DNA from: Pyropia yezoensis
Taxonomy: Eukaryota; Rhodophyta; Bangiophyceae; Bangiales; Bangiaceae
NCBI GenBank assembly: GCA_009829735.1
Contig: CM020618.1
Span: forward strand, 13,126,568-13,190,567
DNA: 64,000 nt
Direction: 5' to 3'
Shown here in pieces: positions 9,612 to 18,456 of the stretch. A model generated the notes under the pieces. That model worked only from the letters and a program-made list of their open reading frames with translations, did not search any database and was not told the DNA's origin. The position numbers and the translations under genes are program-made. Within the stretch, counting starts at the first letter, position 1. The number at the start of each line of letters is the position of its first letter.

Positions 9612-12600
9612 ATGGCGCGCAAGCAAAAGGGCAGCAAGAAGATGACCGCCGCCAACCGCCGCGCATCGCAGAAGCGCAAGGCCACCGACGCGGCGGCCGC
9701 CAAGGCGGCCAAGGCGGCCGCCGCTGCTGGCGGCGTCTTGCCCGGCCAGTCCCCATCGGGGACCGCCCCGTCGGCGGCGGCCGCCCTGTCCGGCCGCCGG
9801 TCGGGGGGGGGGAGTGGCGGCAGCTCTCGGTCGTCGGGGTCGTCTGCATCATCGTCGGGGGTGCTCGACGCGGCGGCACTGGACGCCCTCGACGTGCGAG
9901 CGCCGCCACGGGGGCTGATCAACCTGGGCAACACGTGCTTTTTCAACTCGGCGCTGCAGAATGTGCTGCGCCTGCCGGGCCTGCGCGATCGGCTGCTCGG
10001 CGCGCCGCCGCCCGTCTGTGAGGGGCCCGTCACCGCTGCGCTGCGGCAGGTAATGGCGGGCGCGTGGGAGGCGCCGGCGGCGGCTGGCGGGACGCCGGGG
10101 AGTCCTGGCAAAAAGGCGCGTGGCGGGGGTGGTGGCGGCGGTCGACCGGGCCTGCGGAGTGGGGTGGCCAAGCGGGGCGCCCTCCACCCGGGTGTCCTGC
10201 TCGACGCGGTAGGGGTGCGGGCGCCGCGCTTCCGCGGCCGTCAGCAGCAGGATGCCCACGAGCTGCTCCGCGCCCTCCTCGACGCGGTCGCAGAGGAGGA
10301 GGTGGCACGGCTGAAGAAGAAGGCGGCGGTGGTGGCGGCGCTGGCGGGGCGTGCCGAAGCGCTGGGCTCGGCCGTCACGTCTGAGGCAGAGGACAGCGGG
10401 GAGACGCCCGCGCAGCGATCCGCTGCTGCCGCCGCGGCGGTAGCTGCTGCCGCAGTGGGCAGCGGCAAGGGGCCCAAAAAGGGGGGCGCCGCGGCGAGGA
10501 GGCGGGCAGCTGCCGCGGCGCGTGCGGAAGCGGCCACGGCGCAACCGCCGCCGCCACGTCGGGCGACGACCGCTGCCGCCGCCGTGGCGCCTGCGTCCCC
10601 CATCGTGAGCTTTGTCGAGCGTGTTACGCAGGGGCAGCAGGTGAGTGAGATCCGCTGCTGTGCGTGCGGAACTGTGTCTGCGCGGACGCAGCCGTTCAGC
10701 GATCTGTCGTTGGCGTTGGTGGAAGCGACTTCTCGGCCGGTCGTGGGGCCACCCGCGCTGCCCATTGTGGGACCGCACCTGGCTGTGGGGCCAGAGGTGG
10801 GGCCCGCCGCTTCTGTGCCGTCGGCTGGGGCACCGCCTCCGCCGCCCCCACCGCCGCCACCGCCGCCACCTCCACCACCCCCGCCGCCGCCGCCTGGGGG
10901 GGGCGGCACGTCGGGGCTGCGCCGCCCTGCGCCACCGCCGGGAAGCGACGTGGCGCCAGCTACCATTTCGGCATCGATTCTGTCGAGCGTGACGCTGGCC
11001 AAGCGGGTGGAGCAGGTTGAGGCACCCGCCGCTATTGGGTTCCCGAAGGCTCCTCCGCCGTCCCCACCGCCTTCTGCGATGGCAGAAGTGCCATTGCCTG
11101 CGCCATCCGCGTGCACGGCGCTTGTGGTTTCGGGGCCGCTTGTTGATGTGACGCCGCCAGCACAGCCAGTGGACGTCGATATGGAGGGGGAGCCCGGCCC
11201 TAAGGGGGAGGCCGCCCATTCATCCCCTTCGTCCAACGCCGGGGAGGAGGAGATGTCGGACCTGTTTGCGCTCTTTGACACGCCCGAGGATGGGCCTTCG
11301 GCAACCTCGGCGCGCAGCGGGGCAGCCGGCTCGACAATTCCGGCCGCTCCTCCGTACAACCCTACGAGCTCGGTAGGCGCTGGTGCAAGTGGGCCACAGT
11401 GCAAGCGCCCTGTCTTCGTGTCGTCGAACCCGTTTAGTTCTTCCACTGTTTACGAGTCGCTGACTGCCTCCCTTGCGGCCCTCGCTCAATCTGAGATTCT
11501 TGAGGGTGACAATGCGTACGGCTGCGAGGCGTGTACTGCTGCTGCTCGCCGGGCGGCGGCGGCAGAGCGACGGCGTCGCCGGGCATACGCGGTCTCTGCC
11601 AAGCCACCGCTCCTACCTCGGCCATCATCGCGACCAGGCCTGGGTGTTGTTCCGTCGGTGGGGTCGGCGTCAGCACCCCCGGCGCCACCACCAGCTGCGC
11701 CTGACGTAGCGGGCTCGGCGGGGGTGGTAGACCTGGCGCGGTCGGGCCTGGCCGCTGCCGAGGGTGGAGGCGTCGATTCAGCGGCCGTCAGCATGTGTAG
11801 CGGCAGCAGCGGGTCGGACGGGGAGGAGGATGGAGGCACAGTTGCTGCAAGAGCGGGGGCAGTCACTGGTGTGGCTTCTGGTGCTCCCTCAGCGGGGCCG
11901 TCTCTGGACGCAGCGCGAGTCCTGGACGCAGTGCGAGCTCCCGCGGTCGGCATCACCCGACCCCAGCCGAGGCGAGACGTGTCGCCCAATGCGGCTGTGT
12001 CACCGTCCGCCTTGACTGCGCAGCTGCCCGGTGTGACTGCAGCTTCGGCGGTGGCGTCGGCCCCTGTTGGTCGCGTTGACTTGGAGGAAGGCACGGACAC
12101 GACGTCTTTGGACGGTGAGACGGAAGGGGATTGTGGGAGCGCGCACTCGGCCAGTGCACAGGCCAGCAGTATCGATGGAGATGGATCCATGTGGCGTGAC
12201 GTGCCACGGCCGTCGTCATCAGCCAACGCGGACTCGGACGTCGAAGGACATGTGGAGAATGACGCGGGGGCGCCTCGGCAACCGGGCGCCGATACGGGCA
12301 GCGGTGTTTCGCAAGGTGACATGTCACCGCCGTCCCCTGCGTCGAGTGCCTCGTTTGTGGGTGCCGACGGAGCGGTCGGTGGTGCGGACGTACCCACGGG
12401 TTCTCCTGCCGTCAAGGCCCCGGTACTGGCGGCGATGCTTCAGCGTGTACCTGCGTTGCGCGGCGAGGGACCTGCTGGTCCCGGCGCCAAGCAAGTGTCT
12501 GGCGCGGCAGCGAGTGGCGTGATGCGAACGGCGAGTGCGCTAACTCTTCGGGGGACCGAGGGCAAAAACGAGCCGGGCGAGGCGACTGGTGAGCCCAGCA

Positions 12601-13430
12601 ATGCCATCGATGACGCCATCGCTGAGGAGGAAGGGGACGAGGAGATCAAGGTGCCCACCGTCCGCACGCGCGCTGAGCGGCGGGAGCGGCTTCAGAAGGT
12701 GCCCCCAGTGCTGATTTTGCAGTTGCAGCGGTTCACCCAGACACCCCGCGGGGGCCTCCGCAAGCTGTCTGGCCACGTGCCCTTCCCTCTGGACCTGGAC
12801 ATGTCACCCTTTATGGCACCGCCATGTGTGGACGAGACTGCCGACGAGTCTGCTGGGCGCAGCACTGCCGCTCCTGCTGGCGCCGCCGCTGACTTGCCGT
12901 CGCCGCCAGCGGCGCAGATGGCGGCGCGAGCGGCAAAGAAGCAAAAGAAGTCTCGGCCTCAGCCGGCATTGTCTGCGGGTGTAGACGGAGCGCGAACGCC
13001 GTCCGAGGACGGTCATGGGTCGGAAGCGAGCAGCCGATCGGACGGCTGTCCGACGTGGTTTGATGGCTCAGAGTCGTCGGCGGAGATGTCAGCCACCGGA
13101 TCGGACGACGGCGAGCTGGGTGGCATCGAATCGGCGCCGGCAGACGCTGCCGCTGTCGCCGACGAGTCGCCCGCATCTCGGACAGTACGGCCCGACGCCC
13201 AGTACACGCTGTCTGGGGTGGTGGTGCATGGTGGCTCTCTTTACGCTGGTCATTACACCTGCTACGTGCGCGGCGGGGAGGTGATAGACGCGCCACCACG
13301 AGCTCCACGCGCCTCCCCTGCACACGAGTGGTGGTACTGCAGCGACAGCCATGTGTCGGCGGCGTTGGAGAAGGATGTACTGGCTGCTGAGGCGTACCTT
13401 CTTTTCTATACGGCAGTGCAGAGCGAGTGA
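9612..13430 (+). CDS. Ubiquitin carboxyl-terminal hydrolase, USP16/USP45-like
   Basis: Cysteine protease (peptidase C19) that removes ubiquitin from proteins. The 1272-residue protein starts at MARKQKGSKKM in a CGCGCCATGGCG context. Its basic N-terminus could be a nuclear signal. The Cys box GLINLGNTCFFN (about residue 101) contains the nucleophile, and GRQQQDAHELLRALLDA follows near 211. The zinc-ribbon halves are RCCACGT (about 347) and GCEACTA (about 636). VLILQLQRF lies near 1030. The His box YAGHYTCYVRGG (about 1211) with WWYCSDSHV closes the catalytic domain. The domain is interrupted by about 800 residues of low-complexity insert, including a run of about 25 Pro (near 412) and long Ser/Ala/Asp stretches. 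Cys and His box spacing and the QQDAHELL form point to USP16/45. No N-terminal ZnF-UBP finger is visible, unlike animal USP16. All catalytic elements are present, so it is probably active. Confidence 0.9.
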   Translation: MARKQKGSKKMTAANRRASQKRKATDAAAAKAAKAAAAAGGVLPGQSPSGTAPSAAAALSGRRSGGGSGGSSRSSGSSASSSGVLDAAALDALDVRAPPRGLINLGNTCFFNSALQNVLRLPGLRDRLLGAPPPVCEGPVTAALRQVMAGAWEAPAAAGGTPGSPGKKARGGGGGGGRPGLRSGVAKRGALHPGVLLDAVGVRAPRFRGRQQQDAHELLRALLDAVAEEEVARLKKKAAVVAALAGRAEALGSAVTSEAEDSGETPAQRSAAAAAAVAAAAVGSGKGPKKGGAAARRRAAAAARAEAATAQPPPPRRATTAAAAVAPASPIVSFVERVTQGQQVSEIRCCACGTVSARTQPFSDLSLALVEATSRPVVGPPALPIVGPHLAVGPEVGPAASVPSAGAPPPPPPPPPPPPPPPPPPPPPGGGGTSGLRRPAPPPGSDVAPATISASILSSVTLAKRVEQVEAPAAIGFPKAPPPSPPPSAMAEVPLPAPSACTALVVSGPLVDVTPPAQPVDVDMEGEPGPKGEAAHSSPSSNAGEEEMSDLFALFDTPEDGPSATSARSGAAGSTIPAAPPYNPTSSVGAGASGPQCKRPVFVSSNPFSSSTVYESLTASLAALAQSEILEGDNAYGCEACTAAARRAAAAERRRRRAYAVSAKPPLLPRPSSRPGLGVVPSVGSASAPPAPPPAAPDVAGSAGVVDLARSGLAAAEGGGVDSAAVSMCSGSSGSDGEEDGGTVAARAGAVTGVASGAPSAGPSLDAARVLDAVRAPAVGITRPQPRRDVSPNAAVSPSALTAQLPGVTAASAVASAPVGRVDLEEGTDTTSLDGETEGDCGSAHSASAQASSIDGDGSMWRDVPRPSSSANADSDVEGHVENDAGAPRQPGADTGSGVSQGDMSPPSPASSASFVGADGAVGGADVPTGSPAVKAPVLAAMLQRVPALRGEGPAGPGAKQVSGAAASGVMRTASALTLRGTEGKNEPGEATGEPSNAIDDAIAEEEGDEEIKVPTVRTRAERRERLQKVPPVLILQLQRFTQTPRGGLRKLSGHVPFPLDLDMSPFMAPPCVDETADESAGRSTAAPAGAAADLPSPPAAQMAARAAKKQKKSRPQPALSAGVDGARTPSEDGHGSEASSRSDGCPTWFDGSESSAEMSATGSDDGELGGIESAPADAAAVADESPASRTVRPDAQYTLSGVVVHGGSLYAGHYTCYVRGGEVIDAPPRAPRASPAHEWWYCSDSHVSAALEKDVLAAEAYLLFYTAVQSE

Positions 13431-13812
13431 GGACCCCTGATCTTTTTTTCCATTAGTAGGCCATGCATTTTTTTCTCCCTGTCAGTTGTGCATACCTCCT
13501 GGCGCCCGCGTGACGTGTCACGACCTCAAGCGGGGTTTCTTCATTCCCTGCCCCCTATTCTCTCTGCCGGTGTATTTTTGTCGTGCATTTTTTGCAGGGT
13601 ATTTATTCGCGATTGGCCAGGCTACATCTGAAAAAGCGATCCGCAGAGTCACGTGCATCCAGAATTGGCGCGTCCGTGTCTTTCGACTTCCCAGCTCATC
13701 TGTGTCGTCGTTGATGTTTGTCTTTCTTGACACAGTCGTTGACAACCCGCAGCACCTCGTTGCGTCGGTGCACCCCAGGCAACGTCGTCGACCATGACAT
13801 TATCGGCGCACC
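13431..13812. promoter_or_regulatory. Intergenic region between two same-strand genes
   Basis: This 382-bp stretch carries the 3' flank of the ubiquitin hydrolase gene and the 5' flank of the REV1 gene. It is T-rich just after the stop codon (13440-13480) and less GC-rich than both genes. I see no obvious RNA gene, repeat or TATA box. Confidence 0.4.
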
Positions 13813-16800
13813 ATGAACGTTAACAGCGAGGATGACGAGAAGGGGCGGCCCTATGGCGACGACGACCCGTTTGGCAGCGAAGGCGAGGCAAGCGGCGACA
13901 GCGCCGTCCCTCATGCCGTCCACGCCCCTGCGCCCCCCGTTGGCCAGGCACCATCTTCGGCAAGGCTGGCTGGACCGGCAGTGGCCCGTCCCCTTGGTCG
14001 CCGTGCAAACAGTAGTAACGACGGAGGTGCCGGTGGTGGCAGTGCTGGTGGTACCACCGCCCATGTTCGAGGCGTTGTGGGTGCCCCCGACGGTGCTTCT
14101 TCCCGTCGCCACGGCCCCCCCCCCAGCCGCGCAAGTGGTTTTTCTGATGAGCGCTACGTCGGCCTCGGCCGCCTGCGCACGACTGGCGAGAACCCACACT
14201 TTGTGCGTGACTACTTTCGACAGTCGCGCCTCCACTTTATCGGTAGCTTTCGGGCGCGCTATGAGGCACTCATGGCCGCCGTGGCGGCACGTCTGCGCGT
14301 GCCCGCTTCGTCGCTGCTGGCGCCACCCCCGCCTCTGTCGGCGGCGCCGGCCGTCTTTCGGCGTGGCGGTCACGAGAATGGGGGTGGTGACGGCAGCGAT
14401 GACGCTGGCGAAGGTCGCGACGGTACCCCCCCCCGTCCCCGGCGTGTCATTATCCACTGCGACCTCGACGCTTTTTTTGCCTCTGTGGCGGTGGTCGCGG
14501 ACCCATCCCTGGCGGGTCGTCCGCTTGCTGTCTGCCACGGCCGAGGCGCAGACGGGTCGGCTGGGGAGATCTCGTCGGCCTCGTACGCCGCCCGGGCGGC
14601 GGGCGTCAAGGCAGGGATGCTTTTCTCCACTGCCGCTGCCATGTGTCCCGGGCTGGTTGCTGTTCCCTACGACTTTGCGGCCTACGAAGCTGCCTCCATC
14701 CAGCTCTACACCGTCTTTCATTCGGTCGCCCCGGGGGCGGTGGTCGAGGCCGTTTCAGTGGACGAGGCCTACATCGATGTGAGCCGCTGCGTGGGCAGCG
14801 GGGAGGCGCTCGCGGCCAAGCTGCGCGCCCAAATCCACGCCACAACTGGCCTCCGCGCGTCAGCGGGGATTGGGAGCAACAAGCTGCTCGCACGGCTGGC
14901 GACCGCCGCCGCCAAACCCAACGGCCAGTGGGTGCTCGCCGATGCCGACGCCGCCGCCTACCTTGCCACCCTCCCCGTGCGGTCACTCCCGGGCGTCGGC
15001 CGGTCGGTGGCGGGGCGGCTTGCTGCCCTCGGCGCCACCACCGTCGGCGACGTGGCCGCCCTCCCCCGCAGCCGGCTGACCACCGCCTTTGGCGCCGTCG
15101 CCGGCGCGGCTCTCGCCGACGCGGCGGTTGGGCGGGACGACCGCTCCGTGGCGCCGCTGCCGCCGCGGCGGTCGGTGGCGGCGGAAATCTCATGGGGCGT
15201 CCGCTTCCCGGCGGGCGCGGCAGGCGCCGCCGCCGCGGCCGCGTTTGTCGCGGACCGGGCCGCCGAGACGGCGCGGCGGGCACGCGACGCGGGCGCGACG
15301 CCCACGCGGGTGACGGTCAAGGCGCTGCGGCGGGCGCCGGGGGCGGGGCCACCCGGAAAGCCGCTGGGCTGCGGCCTCACCACCGCGTCGTCGCGCAGCG
15401 CGGTCCTGCCGGCGGCCGCGGCGGCACCACCCACAGCTCCTAGGGTCGGCGGGGAGGGTGCCCGCGATGGGGGCGGCGTCGGTTCCGCCACTGCCGCTGC
15501 CGGCGAACCCAACGCTGCCGCCTATGGCGCCGCCGCGATGGATGCGACGGCGGCAGCGGTGGTGGCCACTGCCACCGCCCTCTACGCGGCGCAGGGGGTG
15601 CCGCCTGAGGAGCTCCGCGGCGTCGGTGTCAGCTTGTCGGGCCTGGCCTGGTGTGGGGCAGTCACCGCCGCAGCGGGACCGATGGACTCCTTCCTGCCCT
15701 CGCGGGTGCCCGCGCCGAGAGGGGAGGGGGTGCCCACCCCACTGCCGCCGCCTCACGCGCTACCCCCGTCGACGATGGGCCGACGGCGGCGGCCGGCGGC
15801 GGCCGACGCGTCATCACCACCGGCCAAGCGGCGAGGGGACCCATCTCGGCTGCCCCTCCCGCCCCCCTCTGAGGTGCTTCGCCCGCCGCTACCGTTGAGC
15901 GCGGACGACAGTGATGGCATCCAGGTGGTGCGTCCCCTCCGTCCTCCCTCGACGCCCCCCTCTGCAGACCGCGGCACTGCGTGGCCGCTGACGCCTCCAC
16001 CGCCGCTGCTTGCGACGCCCGTCCAGCCGCGGCGCCCCGCCCTCAGCGGAAGTGCACAGACGCCGTCTGTCGCGGCCGAGGAGGAGGATGGCGGGGAAGA
16101 AGAAAATCAAGAGGAGGAACCTGAGGTGGAGGAAGACGAGGAGGAGCCGCCCCCCCCGCCGCCGCTGCCCCCGCCTCCACAGGGCGTCCTGCCTGACGAC
16201 TGGGACCCGGCCGTGTTTGGCGCGCTTCCCCCATCCATCCGCCGCGAGCTTCTGGCCGCCGCCCAGCCGGGACGGCGGCTGACAACCGCGGGGCGGCGGC
16301 GGCGGCCGCCATCACCGCCGCGGCCGCGGCTCCCCACCGCGCCCCCCGCCAGCCCCGGTGGCGGTGGCAGTGGCGGTGGGGCGACCCTGGTAGGCAGGGC
16401 GTGCCGCCACCCGCCGCCGCCGCGGCGGGCCGCGGCTGCCCGAAAGGCCGCCGCGCAAGTCACCATGACGCAGGTCGCAGCGGTGCGCCGCGGCCGCCGC
16501 GACGGCGCGTCGGTGGTGGGGGCGGCCGAGTTCCGGGCCGCCCGCCTGGGCGACGCGATTGAGCTGCTGCGGGACCTCGGCCGCGGGGGTGGGGATGGGG
16601 GCACGGCGGGCCGTGCGGCCGACGGGGAGGATGGAGGTTTGGACGATGACGACGACAGCGAGGACGGGCGGGCGCGCGCCCCCTCTGTGGGTGCGAGCGC
16701 GCCGTCGCCGTCGGCCGCTGCCGCCCCTCCCCCGGTGCCATGGCCCGCCGTCGGCGGCGGCGACACGGTTGGCGCCGCCCCCTCCCCCCCCCCCTCCCCC

Positions 16801-17172
16801 TCCATCCCATCCCCCACCGCGTGCCTTCTCACCCCCCCCGGCGCCCCCCCCACGCCTCTCTTCCTCCCCGAGTCCCTCCCCACAGTCGCCGCCGCCCTGC
16901 GCACGTGGGTGGCGGCAGGGCCGCCGCCACCGGGCGACCGGGGTGGCGCCGCCGGCCGCCTGCTCGCCGCGCGCGTCGCCGAGCTGGTGAGGGGGGGGAG
17001 CGGGGCGCCACCGCGGCGTGCGCGCGCCGCCGCCGAGCTCCGCATCCTCCGCTCCGCGGCGGCGGCGGCGGGCGGAGAAGGGTGGGCGTCGGTCCTGGAC
17101 GCGGGCCTGGACGCTGCCGCCGCCACGGGGGGGGGGGTGCCGCTGTGGGTGCCGCCCCTATGGCGGCGGTGA
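13813..17172 (+). CDS. REV1: REV1, Y-family translesion DNA polymerase (dCMP transferase)
   Basis: Inserts dCMP opposite abasic sites and damaged G and serves as scaffold for other translesion polymerases. The 1119-residue protein has a low-complexity N-terminus, then the REV1-specific block DYFRQSRLHFIGSFRARY (about 132). The Y-family palm carries HCDLDAFFASV (about 215) and SVDEAYID (about 315), supplying the metal-binding acidic residues. The SAGIGSNKLLA block, a helix-hairpin-helix (LPGVGRSVAGRLAALG) and the little finger follow. A ubiquitin-binding motif (LPDDWDPAVFGALPPSIRREL) starts near residue 793, and the last 105 or so residues match the helical REV1 C-terminal domain that binds other polymerases and REV7. 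No BRCT domain is visible before the SRLHF block, although the family usually has one. A missed upstream exon is possible, but the ATG at 13813 has a fair context and upstream DNA looks non-coding. Confidence 0.9.
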   Translation: MNVNSEDDEKGRPYGDDDPFGSEGEASGDSAVPHAVHAPAPPVGQAPSSARLAGPAVARPLGRRANSSNDGGAGGGSAGGTTAHVRGVVGAPDGASSRRHGPPPSRASGFSDERYVGLGRLRTTGENPHFVRDYFRQSRLHFIGSFRARYEALMAAVAARLRVPASSLLAPPPPLSAAPAVFRRGGHENGGGDGSDDAGEGRDGTPPRPRRVIIHCDLDAFFASVAVVADPSLAGRPLAVCHGRGADGSAGEISSASYAARAAGVKAGMLFSTAAAMCPGLVAVPYDFAAYEAASIQLYTVFHSVAPGAVVEAVSVDEAYIDVSRCVGSGEALAAKLRAQIHATTGLRASAGIGSNKLLARLATAAAKPNGQWVLADADAAAYLATLPVRSLPGVGRSVAGRLAALGATTVGDVAALPRSRLTTAFGAVAGAALADAAVGRDDRSVAPLPPRRSVAAEISWGVRFPAGAAGAAAAAAFVADRAAETARRARDAGATPTRVTVKALRRAPGAGPPGKPLGCGLTTASSRSAVLPAAAAAPPTAPRVGGEGARDGGGVGSATAAAGEPNAAAYGAAAMDATAAAVVATATALYAAQGVPPEELRGVGVSLSGLAWCGAVTAAAGPMDSFLPSRVPAPRGEGVPTPLPPPHALPPSTMGRRRRPAAADASSPPAKRRGDPSRLPLPPPSEVLRPPLPLSADDSDGIQVVRPLRPPSTPPSADRGTAWPLTPPPPLLATPVQPRRPALSGSAQTPSVAAEEEDGGEEENQEEEPEVEEDEEEPPPPPPLPPPPQGVLPDDWDPAVFGALPPSIRRELLAAAQPGRRLTTAGRRRRPPSPPRPRLPTAPPASPGGGGSGGGATLVGRACRHPPPPRRAAAARKAAAQVTMTQVAAVRRGRRDGASVVGAAEFRAARLGDAIELLRDLGRGGGDGGTAGRAADGEDGGLDDDDDSEDGRARAPSVGASAPSPSAAAAPPPVPWPAVGGGDTVGAAPSPPPSPSIPSPTACLLTPPGAPPTPLFLPESLPTVAAALRTWVAAGPPPPGDRGGAAGRLLAARVAELVRGGSGAPPRRARAAAELRILRSAAAAAGGEGWASVLDAGLDAAAATGGGVPLWVPPLWRR

Positions 17173-17441
17173 CCCAGGCGCGCGCAGGGAGACAGGCCGG
17201 TGGATGTGCGCGTGTAGGGCGGGGGGAGTGACTGTGAAGGGCGGGCGGGCGGGTGTGGGCCGCAGGATTGCTGCTGCTGGTAAGAGTCCCCCAGAGGCAT
17301 ACGGGCGATACAGAAAATGGGGCGAAGGGCCGTTGTGTGTGGCGATGCTGTCCTATGGCGCCGGCGTCGGGGGTTTCCGTCCCCCAACCCGGCGGCACCA
17401 CTCACAGGGGCCCACCCCCCCCGCCCCGGCAGACGTCGCCC

Positions 17442-18062
17442 CTAGTCCTCATACACCCACTTGTTGAGCGAGCTCTCCCACTCCATGACCCCCTCGTCCC
17501 CAAACCACAGCTTGATCTCCCGCTCCGCCGTCTCCACTGCGTCGCTGCCGTGCACAACGTTGCGGCCAACCTCCACACCATAGTCCCCCCGGATGCTGCC
17601 CGGCGCAGACGCCGTCGGGCTCGTCTCGCCAATCATCGTGCGGCCGGCCTTAACCACATCCCCCCCGCCCCACACCATGGCCACGACAGGCCCGCTGCAG
17701 ATAAAGTCGACGAGGCCAGCATAGAAGGGCTTGGACGAGAGCGCCTCATAGTGCTCCGACGCGAGCTCCTTGGACGGCACCAGCGCCTTGAGGGCGAGGA
17801 GCTTGTAGCCCTTGGCCTCAAAGCGCCCAATGATGGCGCCGACGAGGCCCCGCTGCACGCCGTCAGGCTTGACCGCGATGAAGGTGCGCTCCATGGCAGC
17901 GATGGGAGGGGTGGCGACCGTCGCGCGGCGGGGGAGGGTGGACGCGCGGCGGGCTCCCGCCGCCGCCAGGGAGGGGGGGGTGAACGCCGACGGGCGGGCG
18001 AGGCACGCGGCGCGGCCGCCCCGGCCAGTGGCGGTCAGAGGGGCTGCGACGGCAAACGCCAT
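17442..18062 (-). CDS. NDK: Nucleoside diphosphate kinase, plastid type (NDPK2-like)
   Basis: Transfers the gamma-phosphate from ATP to nucleoside diphosphates through a phospho-histidine, keeping NTP pools balanced. The 206-residue protein starts at [13 protein letters not shown]. Residues 1-56 are Ala, Arg, Ser and Pro rich, a likely plastid transit peptide. The NDPK domain starts at Met57 with [18 protein letters not shown] and includes the [18 protein letters not shown] and TNPT-like [13 protein letters not shown] blocks. The catalytic site is [12 protein letters not shown], with His near residue 169, and the protein ends WVYED. The mature length of about 150 matches the family. Met57 has a GCTGCCATGG context, better than the first ATG, so a cytosolic form from the inner start is conceivable. 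The frame is open further upstream to 18212, but that part is hydrophobic and unlike a leader. It is convergent with REV1 and divergent from the Prp4 gene. Confidence 0.93.
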   Translation of the reverse strand: MAFAVAAPLTATGRGGRAACLARPSAFTPPSLAAAGARRASTLPRRATVATPPIAAMERTFIAVKPDGVQRGLVGAIIGRFEAKGYKLLALKALVPSKELASEHYEALSSKPFYAGLVDFICSGPVVAMVWGGGDVVKAGRTMIGETSPTASAPGSIRGDYGVEVGRNVVHGSDAVETAEREIKLWFGDEGVMEWESSLNKWVYED

Positions 18063-18456
18063 GTTGACGGGAATGATGGCGATGGGGTGGGGGGGATGGG
18101 GATGGACAGGGATAGAGAGGAAAAGAAAGGCGAAGAGATAAAAAACAAGGGGAAAGCTGGGGAGTGGTACGGGCAGAGGATGGCAGTCCAGGTCGACGGG
18201 CGATGCCGCCAAGGTGGGGCGTCGGATCCTGCTTCTCGCGAGGATGAGATCACGGACGTCAAATCTGGGGAGGAAGGGGCAATTTTCGGCAAGCCTGGAT
18301 CACATTCCTGTGGGTGGGCATTTCCGGTTACCCACAGGAAGTGGATCGAGCGTGTACCAGCGCGGAAAGACGCGCTATGCTTGGTGTGCACTCGTGCCGC
18401 TCTACCCGCACACCACTCTGCTCTCTTGCACTTCCCCCACCCCTCTAGGCCTCCTC
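18063..18456. promoter_or_regulatory. Divergent promoter region between NDPK and Prp4 genes
   Basis: These 394 bp must hold the promoters of both genes. The NDPK side is A/G-rich on the plus strand (CT-rich leader on the minus strand). The Prp4 side ends in a CT-rich leader. A TATA-like AGATAAAAAAC lies near 18136. Nothing else is recognisable. Confidence 0.4.
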
